Positions 47,158 through 56,347 of a stretch of DNA of 64,000 bases are shown in pieces (position 1 is the first letter of the stretch; each line of letters begins with the position of its first letter). The DNA is from Actinomadura sp. NAK00032. GTDB taxonomy: Bacteria; Actinomycetota; Actinomycetes; Streptosporangiales; Streptosporangiaceae. Made by a program: the position numbers and the translations under genes. The notes below the pieces were generated by a model. The model had not been told where the DNA came from. It searched no databases and was given only the letters and a program-made list of their open reading frames with translations. The stretch is taken from contig NZ_CP054932.1 of the NCBI RefSeq assembly GCF_013364275.1, forward strand, positions 3,348,001-3,412,000, given 5' to 3'.

Positions 47158-47170
47158 TTCACACTGTGAA
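47158..47170. promoter_or_regulatory. Palindrome TTCACACTGTGAA in a divergent gap
   Basis: A perfect inverted repeat, TTCACA-C-TGTGAA, lies after a T-run in an AT-richer stretch between the divergent LON-domain and PhzF-like genes. Its symmetry and low GC in such GC-rich DNA suggest a regulator site, though a small hairpin is an alternative. No regulator gene is adjacent. Confidence 0.4.
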
Positions 47171-47246
47171 GCCGCTGTCATCGTGGCGGGCCACTGCCGC
47201 CGATTGGCCCTGCCGCCGCGCCGGGGCGGCCGGTAGCGTCGGCGCC

Positions 47247-48059
47247 ATGAGGATGCTCGTCGTCGATGCGCTGGCCGACCGCCCGTTCGCCGGGAACCCC
47301 GCCGGGGTGTGCCTGCTGGAGGGCCCGGCCGACCCGGAGTGGATGCAGCGGGTCGCCGCCGAGATGAAGCACTCGGAGACGGCGTTCGTCCGCCCGCTGG
47401 ACGAGCCCGGCGCCGACTTCGAGCTCCGGTGGTTCACGCCCCTCGCGGAGGTCGACCTCTGCGGGCACGCCACGATGGGCTCCGCGCACGCCCTCTTCGA
47501 GACCGGGACGGTCGCGCCGGACCGCCCGATCCGCTTCCGGACGCTGCGGAGCGGCGTCCTCACCGTCACCCGGGAGGCCGGCGGCGAGCTGGCGATGGAC
47601 TTCCCGGCCGCGCCCGCCGCGCCGATCGAGGCCCCCGCCGGGCTGAGCGACGCGCTCGGCCTGCCGGTGCTGCGCGCCGGCCGCAACGGGCAGAACGACC
47701 TCGTGGCCGAGGTCGCGGGCGAGACCGCCGTGCGCGGGGCCGCCCCCGACATCCCCGCGCTCGCCCGGCTCGACGCGCGCGGCGTGATCGTCACGGCGGC
47801 CGCCGACCCCGGCCGCGGGTACGACTTCGTGTCCCGGTTCTTCGCGCCGCGCGTCCTGCCCGGCGACGCCGAGGACCCGGTCACCGGGTCCGCCCACTGC
47901 GCCCTCGCGCCGTACTGGGCCGAGCGGTTCGGCCGCGACACGCTGACCGGATACCAGGCGTCGGCGCGCGGCGGATACGTCGGCGTCGCGGTGCGCGGCG
48001 ACCGCGTGACCCTGTCGGGGCGGGCCGTCACGGTGCTCGACGGCACCCTCCGGATCTGA
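47247..48059 (+). CDS. PhzF family isomerase-like protein
   Basis: A 270-residue protein of the PhzF/diaminopimelate-epimerase-like fold. Typical motifs are DALADRPFAGNPAGVCLLEG, KHSETAFV (the presumed catalytic Glu), DLCGHATMGSAHALFETG and EDPVTGSAHCALAPYW. Family members isomerise or are uncharacterised; nothing here suggests phenazine synthesis. ATG 47247 lies 7 bases after TAGCGT, so a leaderless transcript is possible. It is followed by hisD after 68 bp but is not obviously part of the his operon. Confidence 0.88.
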   Translation: MRMLVVDALADRPFAGNPAGVCLLEGPADPEWMQRVAAEMKHSETAFVRPLDEPGADFELRWFTPLAEVDLCGHATMGSAHALFETGTVAPDRPIRFRTLRSGVLTVTREAGGELAMDFPAAPAAPIEAPAGLSDALGLPVLRAGRNGQNDLVAEVAGETAVRGAAPDIPALARLDARGVIVTAAADPGRGYDFVSRFFAPRVLPGDAEDPVTGSAHCALAPYWAERFGRDTLTGYQASARGGYVGVAVRGDRVTLSGRAVTVLDGTLRI

Positions 48060-48127
48060 GGGACACGCCGCGTCTCGCGAGCTGAGACGATGCGCGGGGG
48101 ACGGGGCCCACTCCGTAGACTGGACGG

Positions 48128-49435
48128 GTGATTTCCCGTATCGACCTGCGCGGCTCGCTTCCCGGCGACCTGCGCTCCGTGCTGCCCCGCGCCGATCTCG
48201 ACGTCGAGGCCGCCCTGGACAAGGTGCGGCCCATCTGCGAGGACGTGCGCCATCGCGGCTCGGACGCGGTACGGGAGTACACCAAGGCCTTCGACGGCGT
48301 CGAGCTGGCGAGCACGCGGGTGCCGGTGGCGGCCGTCCACCAGGCGCTCGCCGCCCTCGACCCGGCCGTCCGCGACGCGCTGGAGGAGAGCATCCGCCGC
48401 GCCCGCGCCGTGCACCGCGCGCAGCGCCGCACCGACGTCACCACGCAGGTCGTGCCCGGCGGCACCGTCACCGAGCGGTGGATCCCGGTCGAGCGCGTCG
48501 GCCTCTATGTGCCGGGCGGGCGGGCCGTGTACCCGTCCAGCGTGGTCATGAACGTCGTCCCCGCGCAGGAGGCCGGCGTCGGCTCCCTCGCGGTGACCTC
48601 GCCCGCGCAGCGTGACTTCGGCGGCCTGCCGCACCCGACGATCCTCGCCGCGTGCGCGCTCCTCGGGGTGGACGAGGTGTACGCCGTCGGCGGCGCGCAG
48701 GCGATCGCGATGTTCGCCTACGGCACCGACGAGTGCCCCCGCGCCGATCTGGTCACCGGGCCCGGCAACGTGTACGTCGCCGCCGCGAAGCGGCTGCTCA
48801 AGGGCGTGATCGGCATCGACGCCGAGGCCGGCCCGACCGAGATCGCGATCCTCGCCGACGACACCGCGAGCCCGGTGGACGTCGCCGCCGACCTGATCAG
48901 CCAGGCCGAGCATGACACGCTCGCCGCGGCCGTCCTCGTCACCGACTCGGTGCGGCTCGCCGACGAGGTCGAGACCGAGCTGAAGGCGCAGGTCGCGCGG
49001 ACCAGGCACACCGAGCGGATCACCGAGGCGCTCGCCGGGCGGCAGTCCGGCATCGTGCTCGTGGACGGCGTCGAGGACGGCCTGAAGGTCGTCGACGCCT
49101 ACGCCGCCGAGCACCTGGAGATCCAGACCGCCGACGCCGCCGCGGTCGCCGCCCGCGTCCGCAACGCCGGCGCGGTCTTCGTGGGGCCGCACGCCCCGGT
49201 GTCGCTCGGCGACTACCTCGCCGGGTCCAACCACGTGCTGCCGACCGGCGGGTGCGCCTGCCACTCCTCCGGGCTGTCGGTCCAGTCGTTCCTGCGCGGC
49301 GTGCACGTCGTCGAGTACGACCGGGACGCCCTCGCCGAGGCCACCGCGCGCGTGGTCGCGCTCGCCGAGGCCGAGGACCTGCCCGCCCACGGCGCCGCCC
49401 TGAAGGCCCGCTTCGACTGGGAGATCCCCTCGTGA
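48128..49435 (+). CDS. hisD: Histidinol dehydrogenase
   Basis: A 435-residue zinc enzyme performing the last two steps, histidinol to histidine. It shows [27 protein letters not shown] (sequence in family order), [39 protein letters not shown], and [14 protein letters not shown], plus the late HVLPTGG segment. GTG 48128 lies 6 bases after TAGACT, suggesting a leaderless start of the his operon. The 3' end overlaps hisC as GTGA. Confidence 0.96.
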   Translation: MISRIDLRGSLPGDLRSVLPRADLDVEAALDKVRPICEDVRHRGSDAVREYTKAFDGVELASTRVPVAAVHQALAALDPAVRDALEESIRRARAVHRAQRRTDVTTQVVPGGTVTERWIPVERVGLYVPGGRAVYPSSVVMNVVPAQEAGVGSLAVTSPAQRDFGGLPHPTILAACALLGVDEVYAVGGAQAIAMFAYGTDECPRADLVTGPGNVYVAAAKRLLKGVIGIDAEAGPTEIAILADDTASPVDVAADLISQAEHDTLAAAVLVTDSVRLADEVETELKAQVARTRHTERITEALAGRQSGIVLVDGVEDGLKVVDAYAAEHLEIQTADAAAVAARVRNAGAVFVGPHAPVSLGDYLAGSNHVLPTGGCACHSSGLSVQSFLRGVHVVEYDRDALAEATARVVALAEAEDLPAHGAALKARFDWEIPS

Positions 49436-50520
49436 CCTCGCTCGACGACCTGCCGCTGCGGGACGACCTGCGCGGCCGGGAGCCCTACGGCGCCCCGCAG
49501 CTGGACGTCCCCTACGCGCTGAACACCAACGAGAACCCCTACCCGCCGTCCGAGCGCCTGGTGAAGGCCCTCGGCGAGGCGGTGATGGAGGTCGCCGGGT
49601 CGCTGAACCGCTACCCCGACCGGGACGCGGTCGCGCTCCGCACCGGCCTCGCGGCGTTCCTGGACACCGACACGCCCGGCGCCGGCCTCACCCGGGAGCG
49701 GGTGTGGGCGGCCAACGGCTCCAACGAGATCATCCAGCAGATCCTGCAGGCCTTCGGCGGGCCGGGCCGCACCGCGCTCGGCTTCGAGCCGTCCTACTCG
49801 ATGCACCCGATCATCACCGCCGTGTCCGGGACCCGCTGGGTGAACGCGTTCCGCGACGAGGACTTCGGCCTCGAACCCGAGCGCGCGGTCGCCGCCGTCG
49901 CCGAGCACCGCCCCGACATCGTGTTCCTCACCTCGCCGAACAACCCGACCGGCACCGCGCTGCCGCTCGCCGCGATCGAGGCGGTGCTGGAGGTCGCGCC
50001 GGGCATGGTCGTGGTCGACGAGGCCTACGCCGAGTTCCGCCGGGCGGGCACCCCCTCGGCGCTGACGCTGCTGGCGGGCCACCCGCGGCTGATCGTCACC
50101 CGGACGATGTCGAAGGCGTTCGCGATGGCCGGGACCCGGCTCGGCTACCTGGCCGCCGACCCCGCCGTGATCGACGCGCTGCTGCTCGTCCGGCTGCCCT
50201 ACCACCTGTCGTCGGTGACCCAGGCCGTCGCCCGCACCGCCCTCGCGCACGGCGAGGAGCTGCTCGGCGGCGTCGCGGCGCTGCGCCGCGAGCGCGACGA
50301 CCTCGTGGCGTGGCTGCGCGGCGAGGGGTTCCGGGTGGCCGACTCCGACGCCAACTTCGTCCTGTTCGGGACGTTCGAGAACCGACGTAGGGTCTGGGAG
50401 AGCATGCTCGAACGCGGCGTGCTGATCCGGGAGGTCGGGCCGCCGGAGTGGCTGCGGGTCAGCGTCGGCGCGCCCGCCGAGATGGCCGCGTTCCGCACCG
50501 TACTGAAGGAGAGTCTGTGA
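49432..50520 (+). CDS. hisC: Histidinol-phosphate aminotransferase
   Basis: A 362-residue class I/II PLP aminotransferase. Substrate and cofactor motifs are [51 protein letters not shown], and the PLP lysine in [21 protein letters not shown]-terminal [13 protein letters not shown] closes the fold. GTG 49432 overlaps the hisD stop and the end overlaps hisB (GTGA); AAGGAGAG near the end serves hisB. Confidence 0.95.
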   Translation: MTSLDDLPLRDDLRGREPYGAPQLDVPYALNTNENPYPPSERLVKALGEAVMEVAGSLNRYPDRDAVALRTGLAAFLDTDTPGAGLTRERVWAANGSNEIIQQILQAFGGPGRTALGFEPSYSMHPIITAVSGTRWVNAFRDEDFGLEPERAVAAVAEHRPDIVFLTSPNNPTGTALPLAAIEAVLEVAPGMVVVDEAYAEFRRAGTPSALTLLAGHPRLIVTRTMSKAFAMAGTRLGYLAADPAVIDALLLVRLPYHLSSVTQAVARTALAHGEELLGGVAALRRERDDLVAWLRGEGFRVADSDANFVLFGTFENRRRVWESMLERGVLIREVGPPEWLRVSVGAPAEMAAFRTVLKESL

Positions 50521-51110
50521 CGCGCAAGGGACGGGTCGAGCGCGGGACCAAGGAGACCCAGGTCCTCGTCGAGATCGACCTCGACGGGACGGGGCAGGTC
50601 GACGTCGCGACCGGCGTGGGGTTCTTCGACCACATGCTGGCCCAGCTCGGCAAGCACGGATCGTTCGACCTGACCGTCAAGACCGCCGGCGACCTGCACA
50701 TCGACAGCCACCACACGATCGAGGACACCGCGATCGCGCTCGGCCAGGCGTTCCGGGAGGCGCTCGGCGACAAGGCCGGCATCCGCCGCTTCGCCGACGC
50801 GTCCATCCCGCTCGACGAGGCGCTCGCGCAGGTCACCGTGGACGTCTCCGGCCGCCCCTACCTGGTGCACGTCGAGCCGGACGGCATGGCCCCGATGATC
50901 GGCCCCGAGTACGACACCACGATGACCCGGCACATCTTCGAGTCGTTCGTCTCCAACGCCCGGGTCGCGCTGCACGTCCACGTGCCGTACGGCCGCAACG
51001 CCCACCACATCGTCGAGGCGCAGTTCAAGGCCCTGGCCCGCGCGCTGCGCGACGCGGTGGCCTTCGACCCGAAGGTGCACGGCGTCCCGTCCACCAAGGG
51101 GGCGCTGTAG
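50517..51110 (+). CDS. hisB: Imidazoleglycerol-phosphate dehydratase
   Basis: A 197-residue monofunctional IGP dehydratase, without the phosphatase half found in enterobacteria. Manganese-site motifs are [35 protein letters not shown] and the second set [18 protein letters not shown] with preceding NAHH. GTG 50517 has AAGGAGAG 5 bases upstream and overlaps the hisC stop. The length and repeats are standard. Confidence 0.96.
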   Translation: MTRKGRVERGTKETQVLVEIDLDGTGQVDVATGVGFFDHMLAQLGKHGSFDLTVKTAGDLHIDSHHTIEDTAIALGQAFREALGDKAGIRRFADASIPLDEALAQVTVDVSGRPYLVHVEPDGMAPMIGPEYDTTMTRHIFESFVSNARVALHVHVPYGRNAHHIVEAQFKALARALRDAVAFDPKVHGVPSTKGAL

Positions 51111-51112
51111 CC

Positions 51113-51283
51113 GTGGAGATCGGCGACCTGCACTTCACCTACGGCACCATGGCGATCTTCGCGGTCGCGGTGTTCCTGCTGGCCGGGGTGTACAGCTTCA
51201 TCAAGCAGGGCATCAAGATCGGCGCGATGATCCTGCTCGTGCTGGCCGGGATCGCGTTCGCCGGCGGGGTGATGTGGCTGTGA
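51113..51283 (+). CDS. Small membrane protein in the his operon
   Basis: A 56-residue ORF starting at GTG 51113, two bases after the hisB stop, and overlapping hisH at its end (GTGA). The product, beginning [20 protein letters not shown], has two hydrophobic segments (about residues 12-27, [16 protein letters not shown], and 33-55, [19 protein letters not shown]) joined by a short basic loop FIKQGIK. Spacing, overlap and third-position GC argue that it is translated. I do not recognise a function. Note that hisH could alternatively start six bases earlier. Confidence 0.7.
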   Translation: MEIGDLHFTYGTMAIFAVAVFLLAGVYSFIKQGIKIGAMILLVLAGIAFAGGVMWL

Positions 51284-51915
51284 CCCGGATCGTCGTCCTC
51301 GACTACGGCTCGGGAAACCTGCGCTCGGCCGAGCGCGCCGTCGCCCGCGCCGGAGCGGAGGTGACGGTCACCGCCGACTGGGACGCCGCGCTGAACGCCG
51401 ACGGCCTGGTCGTGCCGGGCGTCGGCGCGTTCGCCGCCTGCATGGCGGGGCTGCGCGCGGTCCGCGGCGACCAGATCATCGGCCGCCGCCTCGCGGGCGG
51501 GCGCCCCGTCCTCGGCATCTGCGTCGGCATGCAGATCCTGTTCACCAAGGGCATCGAGCACGGCGTCACCACCGAGGGCTGCGGCGAGTGGCCCGGCACG
51601 GTCGACCGGCTGAACGCGCCCGTCGTCCCGCACATGGGCTGGAACACCGTCGACGTCCCCGCGGGCTCGGTCCTGTTCGACGGGCTGGCGGACGCGCGGT
51701 TCTACTTCGTCCACTCCTACGCCGCCCGCCGCTGGGACCTGGCGCCCGACCCGGCCGGCCGCATCGAGCCGCCGCTGGTCACCTGGGCCGAGCACGGCGA
51801 CCGCTTCGTCGCGGCGGTGGAGAACGGCCCGCTGTGCGCCGCCCAGTTCCACCCGGAGAAGTCCGGCGACGCCGGCGCCCAGCTGCTGCGCAACTGGCTC
51901 GGCACGCTCGGCTGA
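51280..51915 (+). CDS. hisH: Imidazole glycerol phosphate synthase, glutaminase subunit
   Basis: A 211-residue class I glutamine amidotransferase that supplies ammonia to HisF. The nucleophile Cys lies in [13 protein letters not shown] and the His-Glu pair in [13 protein letters not shown]. The start segment [17 protein letters not shown] is standard. GTG 51280 overlaps the small membrane ORF; an in-frame GTG at 51274 is also possible. A 43-bp gap follows before priA. Confidence 0.95.
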   Translation: MTRIVVLDYGSGNLRSAERAVARAGAEVTVTADWDAALNADGLVVPGVGAFAACMAGLRAVRGDQIIGRRLAGGRPVLGICVGMQILFTKGIEHGVTTEGCGEWPGTVDRLNAPVVPHMGWNTVDVPAGSVLFDGLADARFYFVHSYAARRWDLAPDPAGRIEPPLVTWAEHGDRFVAAVENGPLCAAQFHPEKSGDAGAQLLRNWLGTLG

Positions 51916-51958
51916 GAGCACCGATCACCCCGTCCACCAGCCTCGATAGGGTTTCCGC

Positions 51959-52678
51959 ATGACTTTGACGCTCCTTCCCGCGGTCGACGTCGCCGACGGC
52001 CAGGCGGTCCGCCTGGTCCAGGGCGAGGCCGGCACCGAGACCTCCTACGGCGCCCCGCTGGAGGCGGCGCTCGCCTGGCAGCGGGCGGGGGCGGAGTGGA
52101 TCCATCTCGTCGACCTGGACGCGGCGTTCGGGCGCGGCTCCAACCGGGAGCTGCTCGCCGAGGTGACCGGGCGGCTGGACGTGAAGGTGGAGCTGTCCGG
52201 CGGCATCCGCGACGACGCGTCGCTGGAGGCCGCGCTGTCCACCGGGTGCGCCCGCGTCAACATCGGCACCGCCGCGCTGGAGGACCCGGAGTGGTGCCGC
52301 AAGATCATCGCCTCGCACGGCGACAAGATCGCGGTGGGGCTGGACGTGCGGGGCACGACGCTCGCGGCGCGCGGCTGGACGCGGGAGGGCGGCGACCTGT
52401 GGGAGGTCCTCGCCCGGCTGGAGGACGACGGCTGCCCCCGCTACGTCGTCACCGACGTCACCAAGGACGGCACGCTGCGCGGCCCCAACACCGAACTGCT
52501 CCGCGAGGTGTGCGCGCGGACCGACAAGCCCGTCGTCGCGTCCGGCGGCGTGTCCTCGCTCGACGACCTGCGGGCGCTGGCCGGCCTGGTGCCCGACGGC
52601 GTCGAGGGCGCGATCGTCGGCAAGGCGCTGTACGCGCAGGCGTTCACGCTGGAAGAGGCCCTGGAGGCCGTCAAGTGA
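51959..52678 (+). CDS. priA: PriA, dual HisA/TrpF isomerase
   Basis: A 239-residue TIM barrel that isomerises ProFAR in histidine synthesis. Features are [18 protein letters not shown] (catalytic Asp10), [10 protein letters not shown], and [16 protein letters not shown] with the second catalytic Asp. In the loop [10 protein letters not shown], Arg138 and Trp140 match the residues that let actinobacterial PriA also isomerise PRA for tryptophan. No trpF is in the window to compare. ATG 51959 lies 6 bases after TAGGGT, so an internal leaderless start is possible. Confidence 0.92.
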   Translation: MTLTLLPAVDVADGQAVRLVQGEAGTETSYGAPLEAALAWQRAGAEWIHLVDLDAAFGRGSNRELLAEVTGRLDVKVELSGGIRDDASLEAALSTGCARVNIGTAALEDPEWCRKIIASHGDKIAVGLDVRGTTLAARGWTREGGDLWEVLARLEDDGCPRYVVTDVTKDGTLRGPNTELLREVCARTDKPVVASGGVSSLDDLRALAGLVPDGVEGAIVGKALYAQAFTLEEALEAVK

Positions 52679-53436
52679 CCGTCGCCGTGCGGGTGATCCC
52701 GTGCCTGGACGTCGACGCCGGGCGCGTGGTCAAGGGCGTCAACTTCCAGAACCTGCGGGACGCCGGCGACCCGGTGGAGCTCGCGCGCCGCTACGACGCC
52801 GAGGGCGCCGACGAGCTGACGTTCCTGGACATCACCGCCTCCAGCGCCGACCGGTCCACGACCTACGAGGTGGTGCGCCGCACCGCCGAGCAGGTGTTCA
52901 TCCCGCTGACGGTCGGCGGCGGCGTCCGGACCGTCGAGGACGTCGACCGGCTGCTGCGCGCGGGCGCCGACAAGGTGTCGATCAACACCGCCGCGATCGC
53001 GCGGCCGGAGTTCCTGCGGGAGGCCGCGCACCGCTTCGGGTCGCAGTGCGTGGTGCTGTCGGTGGACGCCCGGCGCGCCGCCGGCACCGAGTCGGGGTTC
53101 GAGGTCACCACGCACGGCGGCCGCGAGGGGACCGGCATCGACGCCGTCGAGTGGGCCCGCCGCGGCGAGCAGCTGGGGGTCGGGGAGATCCTGCTGAACT
53201 CCATGGACGCCGACGGCACCAAGGCCGGCTTCGACCTGGAGATGCTCCGCCGCGTCCGGGAGACCGTGTCGGTGCCGGTGATCGCCAGCGGCGGCGCCGG
53301 CGCCGCCGCGCACTTCGCCCCCGCCGTGGCGGCGGGCGCGGACGCCGTCCTCGCCGCGAGCGTCTTCCACTTCGGCGAGCTGACGATCTCCGAGGTGAAG
53401 TCGGCGCTGCGCGAGGCGGGCAACCCGGTGCGCTGA
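52675..53436 (+). CDS. hisF: Imidazole glycerol phosphate synthase, cyclase subunit
   Basis: A 253-residue TIM barrel that forms the imidazole ring with HisH. Motifs include [23 protein letters not shown] (catalytic Asp), [40 protein letters not shown] (second Asp) and [16 protein letters not shown] 52675 overlaps the priA stop. It ends the his operon; the second three-hairpin repeat element starts 22 bases after its stop and may terminate transcription. Confidence 0.96.
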   Translation: MTVAVRVIPCLDVDAGRVVKGVNFQNLRDAGDPVELARRYDAEGADELTFLDITASSADRSTTYEVVRRTAEQVFIPLTVGGGVRTVEDVDRLLRAGADKVSINTAAIARPEFLREAAHRFGSQCVVLSVDARRAAGTESGFEVTTHGGREGTGIDAVEWARRGEQLGVGEILLNSMDADGTKAGFDLEMLRRVRETVSVPVIASGGAGAAAHFAPAVAAGADAVLAASVFHFGELTISEVKSALREAGNPVR

Positions 53437-53458
53437 CTTGCCCATGGGGCTGTGTTTG

Positions 53459-53601
53459 CCCAGGGGGGCGACCCCCTGGAACCCCCGTCAGCGGGCGAGA
53501 GGCTGTTTCACCGATCCGCTGGCGCGTCTCGGTGAAACAGCCTCTCGCCCGTCGGGTCGGGCGGCCTCCGGGCGCTAGAGCGCCCTCCGGCCGCCCGACC
53601 C
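53459..53601. repeat. Dispersed three-hairpin element, copy 2
   Basis: This is the second copy of the element at 302-441. The first 29 bp (53459-53487) are identical to 302-330. Hairpin 2 here is a perfect 23-bp stem (53492-53514 with 53529-53551) with the same 14-nt loop TCCGCTGGCGCGTC, but its lower half differs from copy 1 on both arms. Hairpin 3 is a perfect 13-bp stem (53554-53566 with 53589-53601) with an inner GGGCGCT / AGCGCCC stem. It sits between hisF and the convergent CocE-type gene. The rest of 53602-53666 is a worn partial repeat of its end. Confidence 0.85.
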
Positions 53602-53666
53602 GTGGGTCACCTGTGGCCGTCTGACCCGTGGGTGGTGGTTGAGGTTTGGTCGGGGGGTGGGGGCGG

Positions 53667-55361
53667 TCAGGTGTTGTCCGTGGGGGCGGGGGCGGTTACT
53701 TCGGGGGAGTGGGTAGGGATGGGGAGGATGATCGCGGACGGGTGGTCCGGGTCGTGGAAGAGTTCCTGGTGTGCTTTGAGCATGCGGGTCGCGGTGGTCG
53801 CCAAGGGGGCGCCGGTGCCGGGGTTGGCGGCGACCTTGGGGTGGGCGCCGCTGGTGATGTGCACGCGGACGCGGTGGCCGCGCGGGAACCGGTGGCCGGT
53901 GGGCCACAGGTCGACGGCGATGCGGCGGACGCCGTGGGTTCCGACGGGCTTCTCGGCCGCCGCGGGGAGCCGCAGGCCGCCCTCGCAGACGTTGCGGGAC
54001 GTCCCGTCCGGCGCGACGTCGCAGAGCCGGACGACGAAGTCGGTGTGCTCGCGGTCGGAGCGGACGAACAGGTCGGCGCCGACCGGGCCGATCACGTCGA
54101 GGTCGGCGGTGAGGGCGGGGGAGGTGAACACCAGGACGTCCGGGCGCCGCTCCAGCGGCCGGTTGTCGACCGGGCGGGAACTGCCGAGCAGGGTGGGGCC
54201 GCCGAGCGCCGGCGTGGGGTCGGCCGGGTCGAAGGTGTAGGTGCTCGGCGGATGGTCCTGGGGGCCGTCCTCGCCGAGGCCGTGCGGCGGGCCGGCGTGC
54301 AGGTGCCAGCGGGCCTGGCGGGTGCCCGGCGGCGGCCAGTCGCGGTAGTGCCGCCATTCGCGGGCGCCGGTGACGTAGAGCCGGACGGGGTCGGCCCGCA
54401 GCCCGGACGGGTCGCCCTGGAGGTGCGCGCGGAACCAGGCGAGCGACTCGCGGATGCCGGGCAGGCCGTGCCGGGCGTCGGTGTGCCACCACGGCCCGAT
54501 GGTCAGGTACGGGGCGTGCCCGGCGGCGCGCAGCGCCAGGTAGTCCTTGAGCTGCCAGGGCAGGAACACGTCGTACCAGCCGCCGAGGAGGGTGACGGGC
54601 GCGGCGACCTGCCCGACGGTGCCGCTGAAGTCGCGGCGGTCCCAGTAGCGGCCGGAGGCGCCGTGGTTGGCGAGGAGGTCCTGGTAGAAGCGCATGGGCT
54701 CGCCGCCCGCCAGTACGTCCAGCTCGGCGAGGGGGCGGCCGGAGCGGGCGGCGCGCAGGGCGCGGCGCCGGGCCGTCAGCGGCGCGGTCAGCATGCCGAG
54801 CCGCTGCTGCTGCCGGTGGGTGAGGTCGGTCCAGCTGAGCGTGGACTCCAGTGCGAACGACCCGCCGACGTAGGCGGCGTCCCGGAAGGACGACGCCGTG
54901 ATCTGCAGCGACATCGCCTTCAGCGCCGGGCCCGCCTCGGCGGCGATCGACCAGGCCGAGTAGCCGAGGTAGCTGGCGCCGTAGGTGGCGAACGAGCCGT
55001 GGAACCAGGGCTGCCGCTTCAGCCACTCGACCGTGACCAGGCCGTCGTCGCGCTCGCTGCCGAGCGGGTCGAACTCGCCGCCCGACCCGGACGTCCCGCG
55101 CGCGCTCTGCACGACCAGCTGGAAACCGAACGGGACGAACGGCAGCCCGTTGGCGAGGGCGGCGGGCCCGCGCCGCCCGTAGGGCGTCCGCACCAGGATG
55201 GTGGGCGGGCGCTCCACGCCGGTGGGGACGTACCGGTCGGCGAGCAGCGTCACGCCGTCCGGCATGGTCACCGGAAGGTCGCGCTCGACGGTGTAGCGCA
55301 GCAGTCCGCGCGGGTGCGGCAGCCTGAGGGATGGGGCGGGCAGTCGGTCCCAGGGCGCCAT
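53667..55361 (-). CDS. CocE/NonD family alpha/beta hydrolase
   Basis: A 564-residue serine hydrolase of the X-Pro dipeptidyl-peptidase (S15/CocE) type. The N-terminal hydrolase domain has MPDGVTLLADRYVPTG, the oxyanion region SARGTSGSGGEFDPLGSERDDG, and the nucleophile motif YGASYLGYSAW (GxSxxG). A helical cap and the C-terminal jelly-roll domain (RKVAAN-type PKVAANPGTGAP) follow. Substrates in the family are esters or amides such as cocaine or glutaryl-cephalosporin; here unknown. The start codon at 55361 (MAPWDRLPAPS) gives full family length. Confidence 0.9.
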   Translation of the reverse strand: MAPWDRLPAPSLRLPHPRGLLRYTVERDLPVTMPDGVTLLADRYVPTGVERPPTILVRTPYGRRGPAALANGLPFVPFGFQLVVQSARGTSGSGGEFDPLGSERDDGLVTVEWLKRQPWFHGSFATYGASYLGYSAWSIAAEAGPALKAMSLQITASSFRDAAYVGGSFALESTLSWTDLTHRQQQRLGMLTAPLTARRRALRAARSGRPLAELDVLAGGEPMRFYQDLLANHGASGRYWDRRDFSGTVGQVAAPVTLLGGWYDVFLPWQLKDYLALRAAGHAPYLTIGPWWHTDARHGLPGIRESLAWFRAHLQGDPSGLRADPVRLYVTGAREWRHYRDWPPPGTRQARWHLHAGPPHGLGEDGPQDHPPSTYTFDPADPTPALGGPTLLGSSRPVDNRPLERRPDVLVFTSPALTADLDVIGPVGADLFVRSDREHTDFVVRLCDVAPDGTSRNVCEGGLRLPAAAEKPVGTHGVRRIAVDLWPTGHRFPRGHRVRVHITSGAHPKVAANPGTGAPLATTATRMLKAHQELFHDPDHPSAIILPIPTHSPEVTAPAPTDNT

Positions 55362-55423
55362 GCTGCCTCCGTCCGCGGTGGGCTACTCCCAGGAAAGGTA
55401 ACCGCGGACGGCGGCCGCAACCG

Positions 55424-56347
55424 TCACGGGCCCGTGATGAACGCCCAGGGGTCGGGCGCGGCGGCGGCCGCGGCGCCCAGGTCGTCGGCCCAGGCGGTCT
55501 CGCTGCCGTACTCCTCCCGCCACGCCCCGAGCCGCAGCGTGACCTTGTGCAGCACGTGCTCCTCGGTGACGCCGAGCGCGCCGTGGAGCTGGTGCGCGAT
55601 CGCCGCGACCGCGCCCGCCGCGCGCGAGGCGTTCGCCTTGGCGGCGGCCACCGCGACCGGGTCGCCGGGGTCGCGGACGGCGGCGCGCACCGCGACGTCG
55701 GCGACCGTGGCCTCCCCGGCGAGCTCGGCGAGCATCTGCTGGACGGCCTGGAACCGCCCGAGCGGCCGCCCGAACTGCTCGCGCTCGCCCGCGTACCGGA
55801 CCGACAGGTCGAGGGCCCGCGCCATCGCGCCGGTCAGCTGCACCGCCCGCGCCAGCGCCCCGCGCCGCCGCAGCTCCGCCGCGTCCACCGGGCACGGCGC
55901 CGAGACCTCCGCCCGCACCCCGGACAGGTCGACGTCGTCGCGCGGCTCGCCCGCCACGTTCGCGCCCTCGGTGATCCGCGCGCGGGCGGGGTCGACGACC
56001 GCGACGACGCCGCCGGCCAGGACGACGATGCGGTCCGCGTCGCGCGCCCAGGGGACCCGGCGCAGCGTTCCGCTCAGCGTTCCGGAGGCCGCCGTCAGGA
56101 TTCCGGCGGGGACCGGCAGGCCCGCCTCGGCGAGGAGCCGCCCGGCGAGCCAGCCCGTCTCGGCGAGCGGGACGGGGGCGGCGTGGTACCCGGCCGCGCG
56201 GAGCACGGTCGCGGCGTCGGCGAGGGTCCCGCCGCTGCCGCCCGCCTCCTCCGGCACCCCGACCAGCGCCAGCCCGGACTCCGCCAGCGCCGCCCACGGC
56301 CGGCCACCGGCCAGGATCTCGTTCGCGGTCTCCTCCAGCAGCTCCAT
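55424..56347 (-). CDS. Acyl-CoA dehydrogenase, smaller subunit-like
   Basis: A 307-residue acyl-CoA dehydrogenase family protein, shorter than the usual 380. It has the N-terminal LALVGVPEEAGGSGGTLADAA and the C-terminal helical domain with YAGEREQFGRPLGRFQAVQQMLAELA, whose Arg and Gln contact FAD in the family. The middle beta domain is poorly conserved. The ATG at 56347 overlaps the stop of the next upstream ACAD (TGATG), so the two are coupled and may form a heteromer, as in mycobacterial FadE pairs acting on steroid side chains. Substrate unknown. Confidence 0.87.
   Translation of the reverse strand: MELLEETANEILAGGRPWAALAESGLALVGVPEEAGGSGGTLADAATVLRAAGYHAAPVPLAETGWLAGRLLAEAGLPVPAGILTAASGTLSGTLRRVPWARDADRIVVLAGGVVAVVDPARARITEGANVAGEPRDDVDLSGVRAEVSAPCPVDAAELRRRGALARAVQLTGAMARALDLSVRYAGEREQFGRPLGRFQAVQQMLAELAGEATVADVAVRAAVRDPGDPVAVAAAKANASRAAGAVAAIAHQLHGALGVTEEHVLHKVTLRLGAWREEYGSETAWADDLGAAAAAAPDPWAFITGP

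Noticed and set aside
47247..48059. Phenazine or secondary metabolite gene
   Set aside because: PhzF-fold proteins are common as single genes of unknown role, and no other phenazine gene is present.
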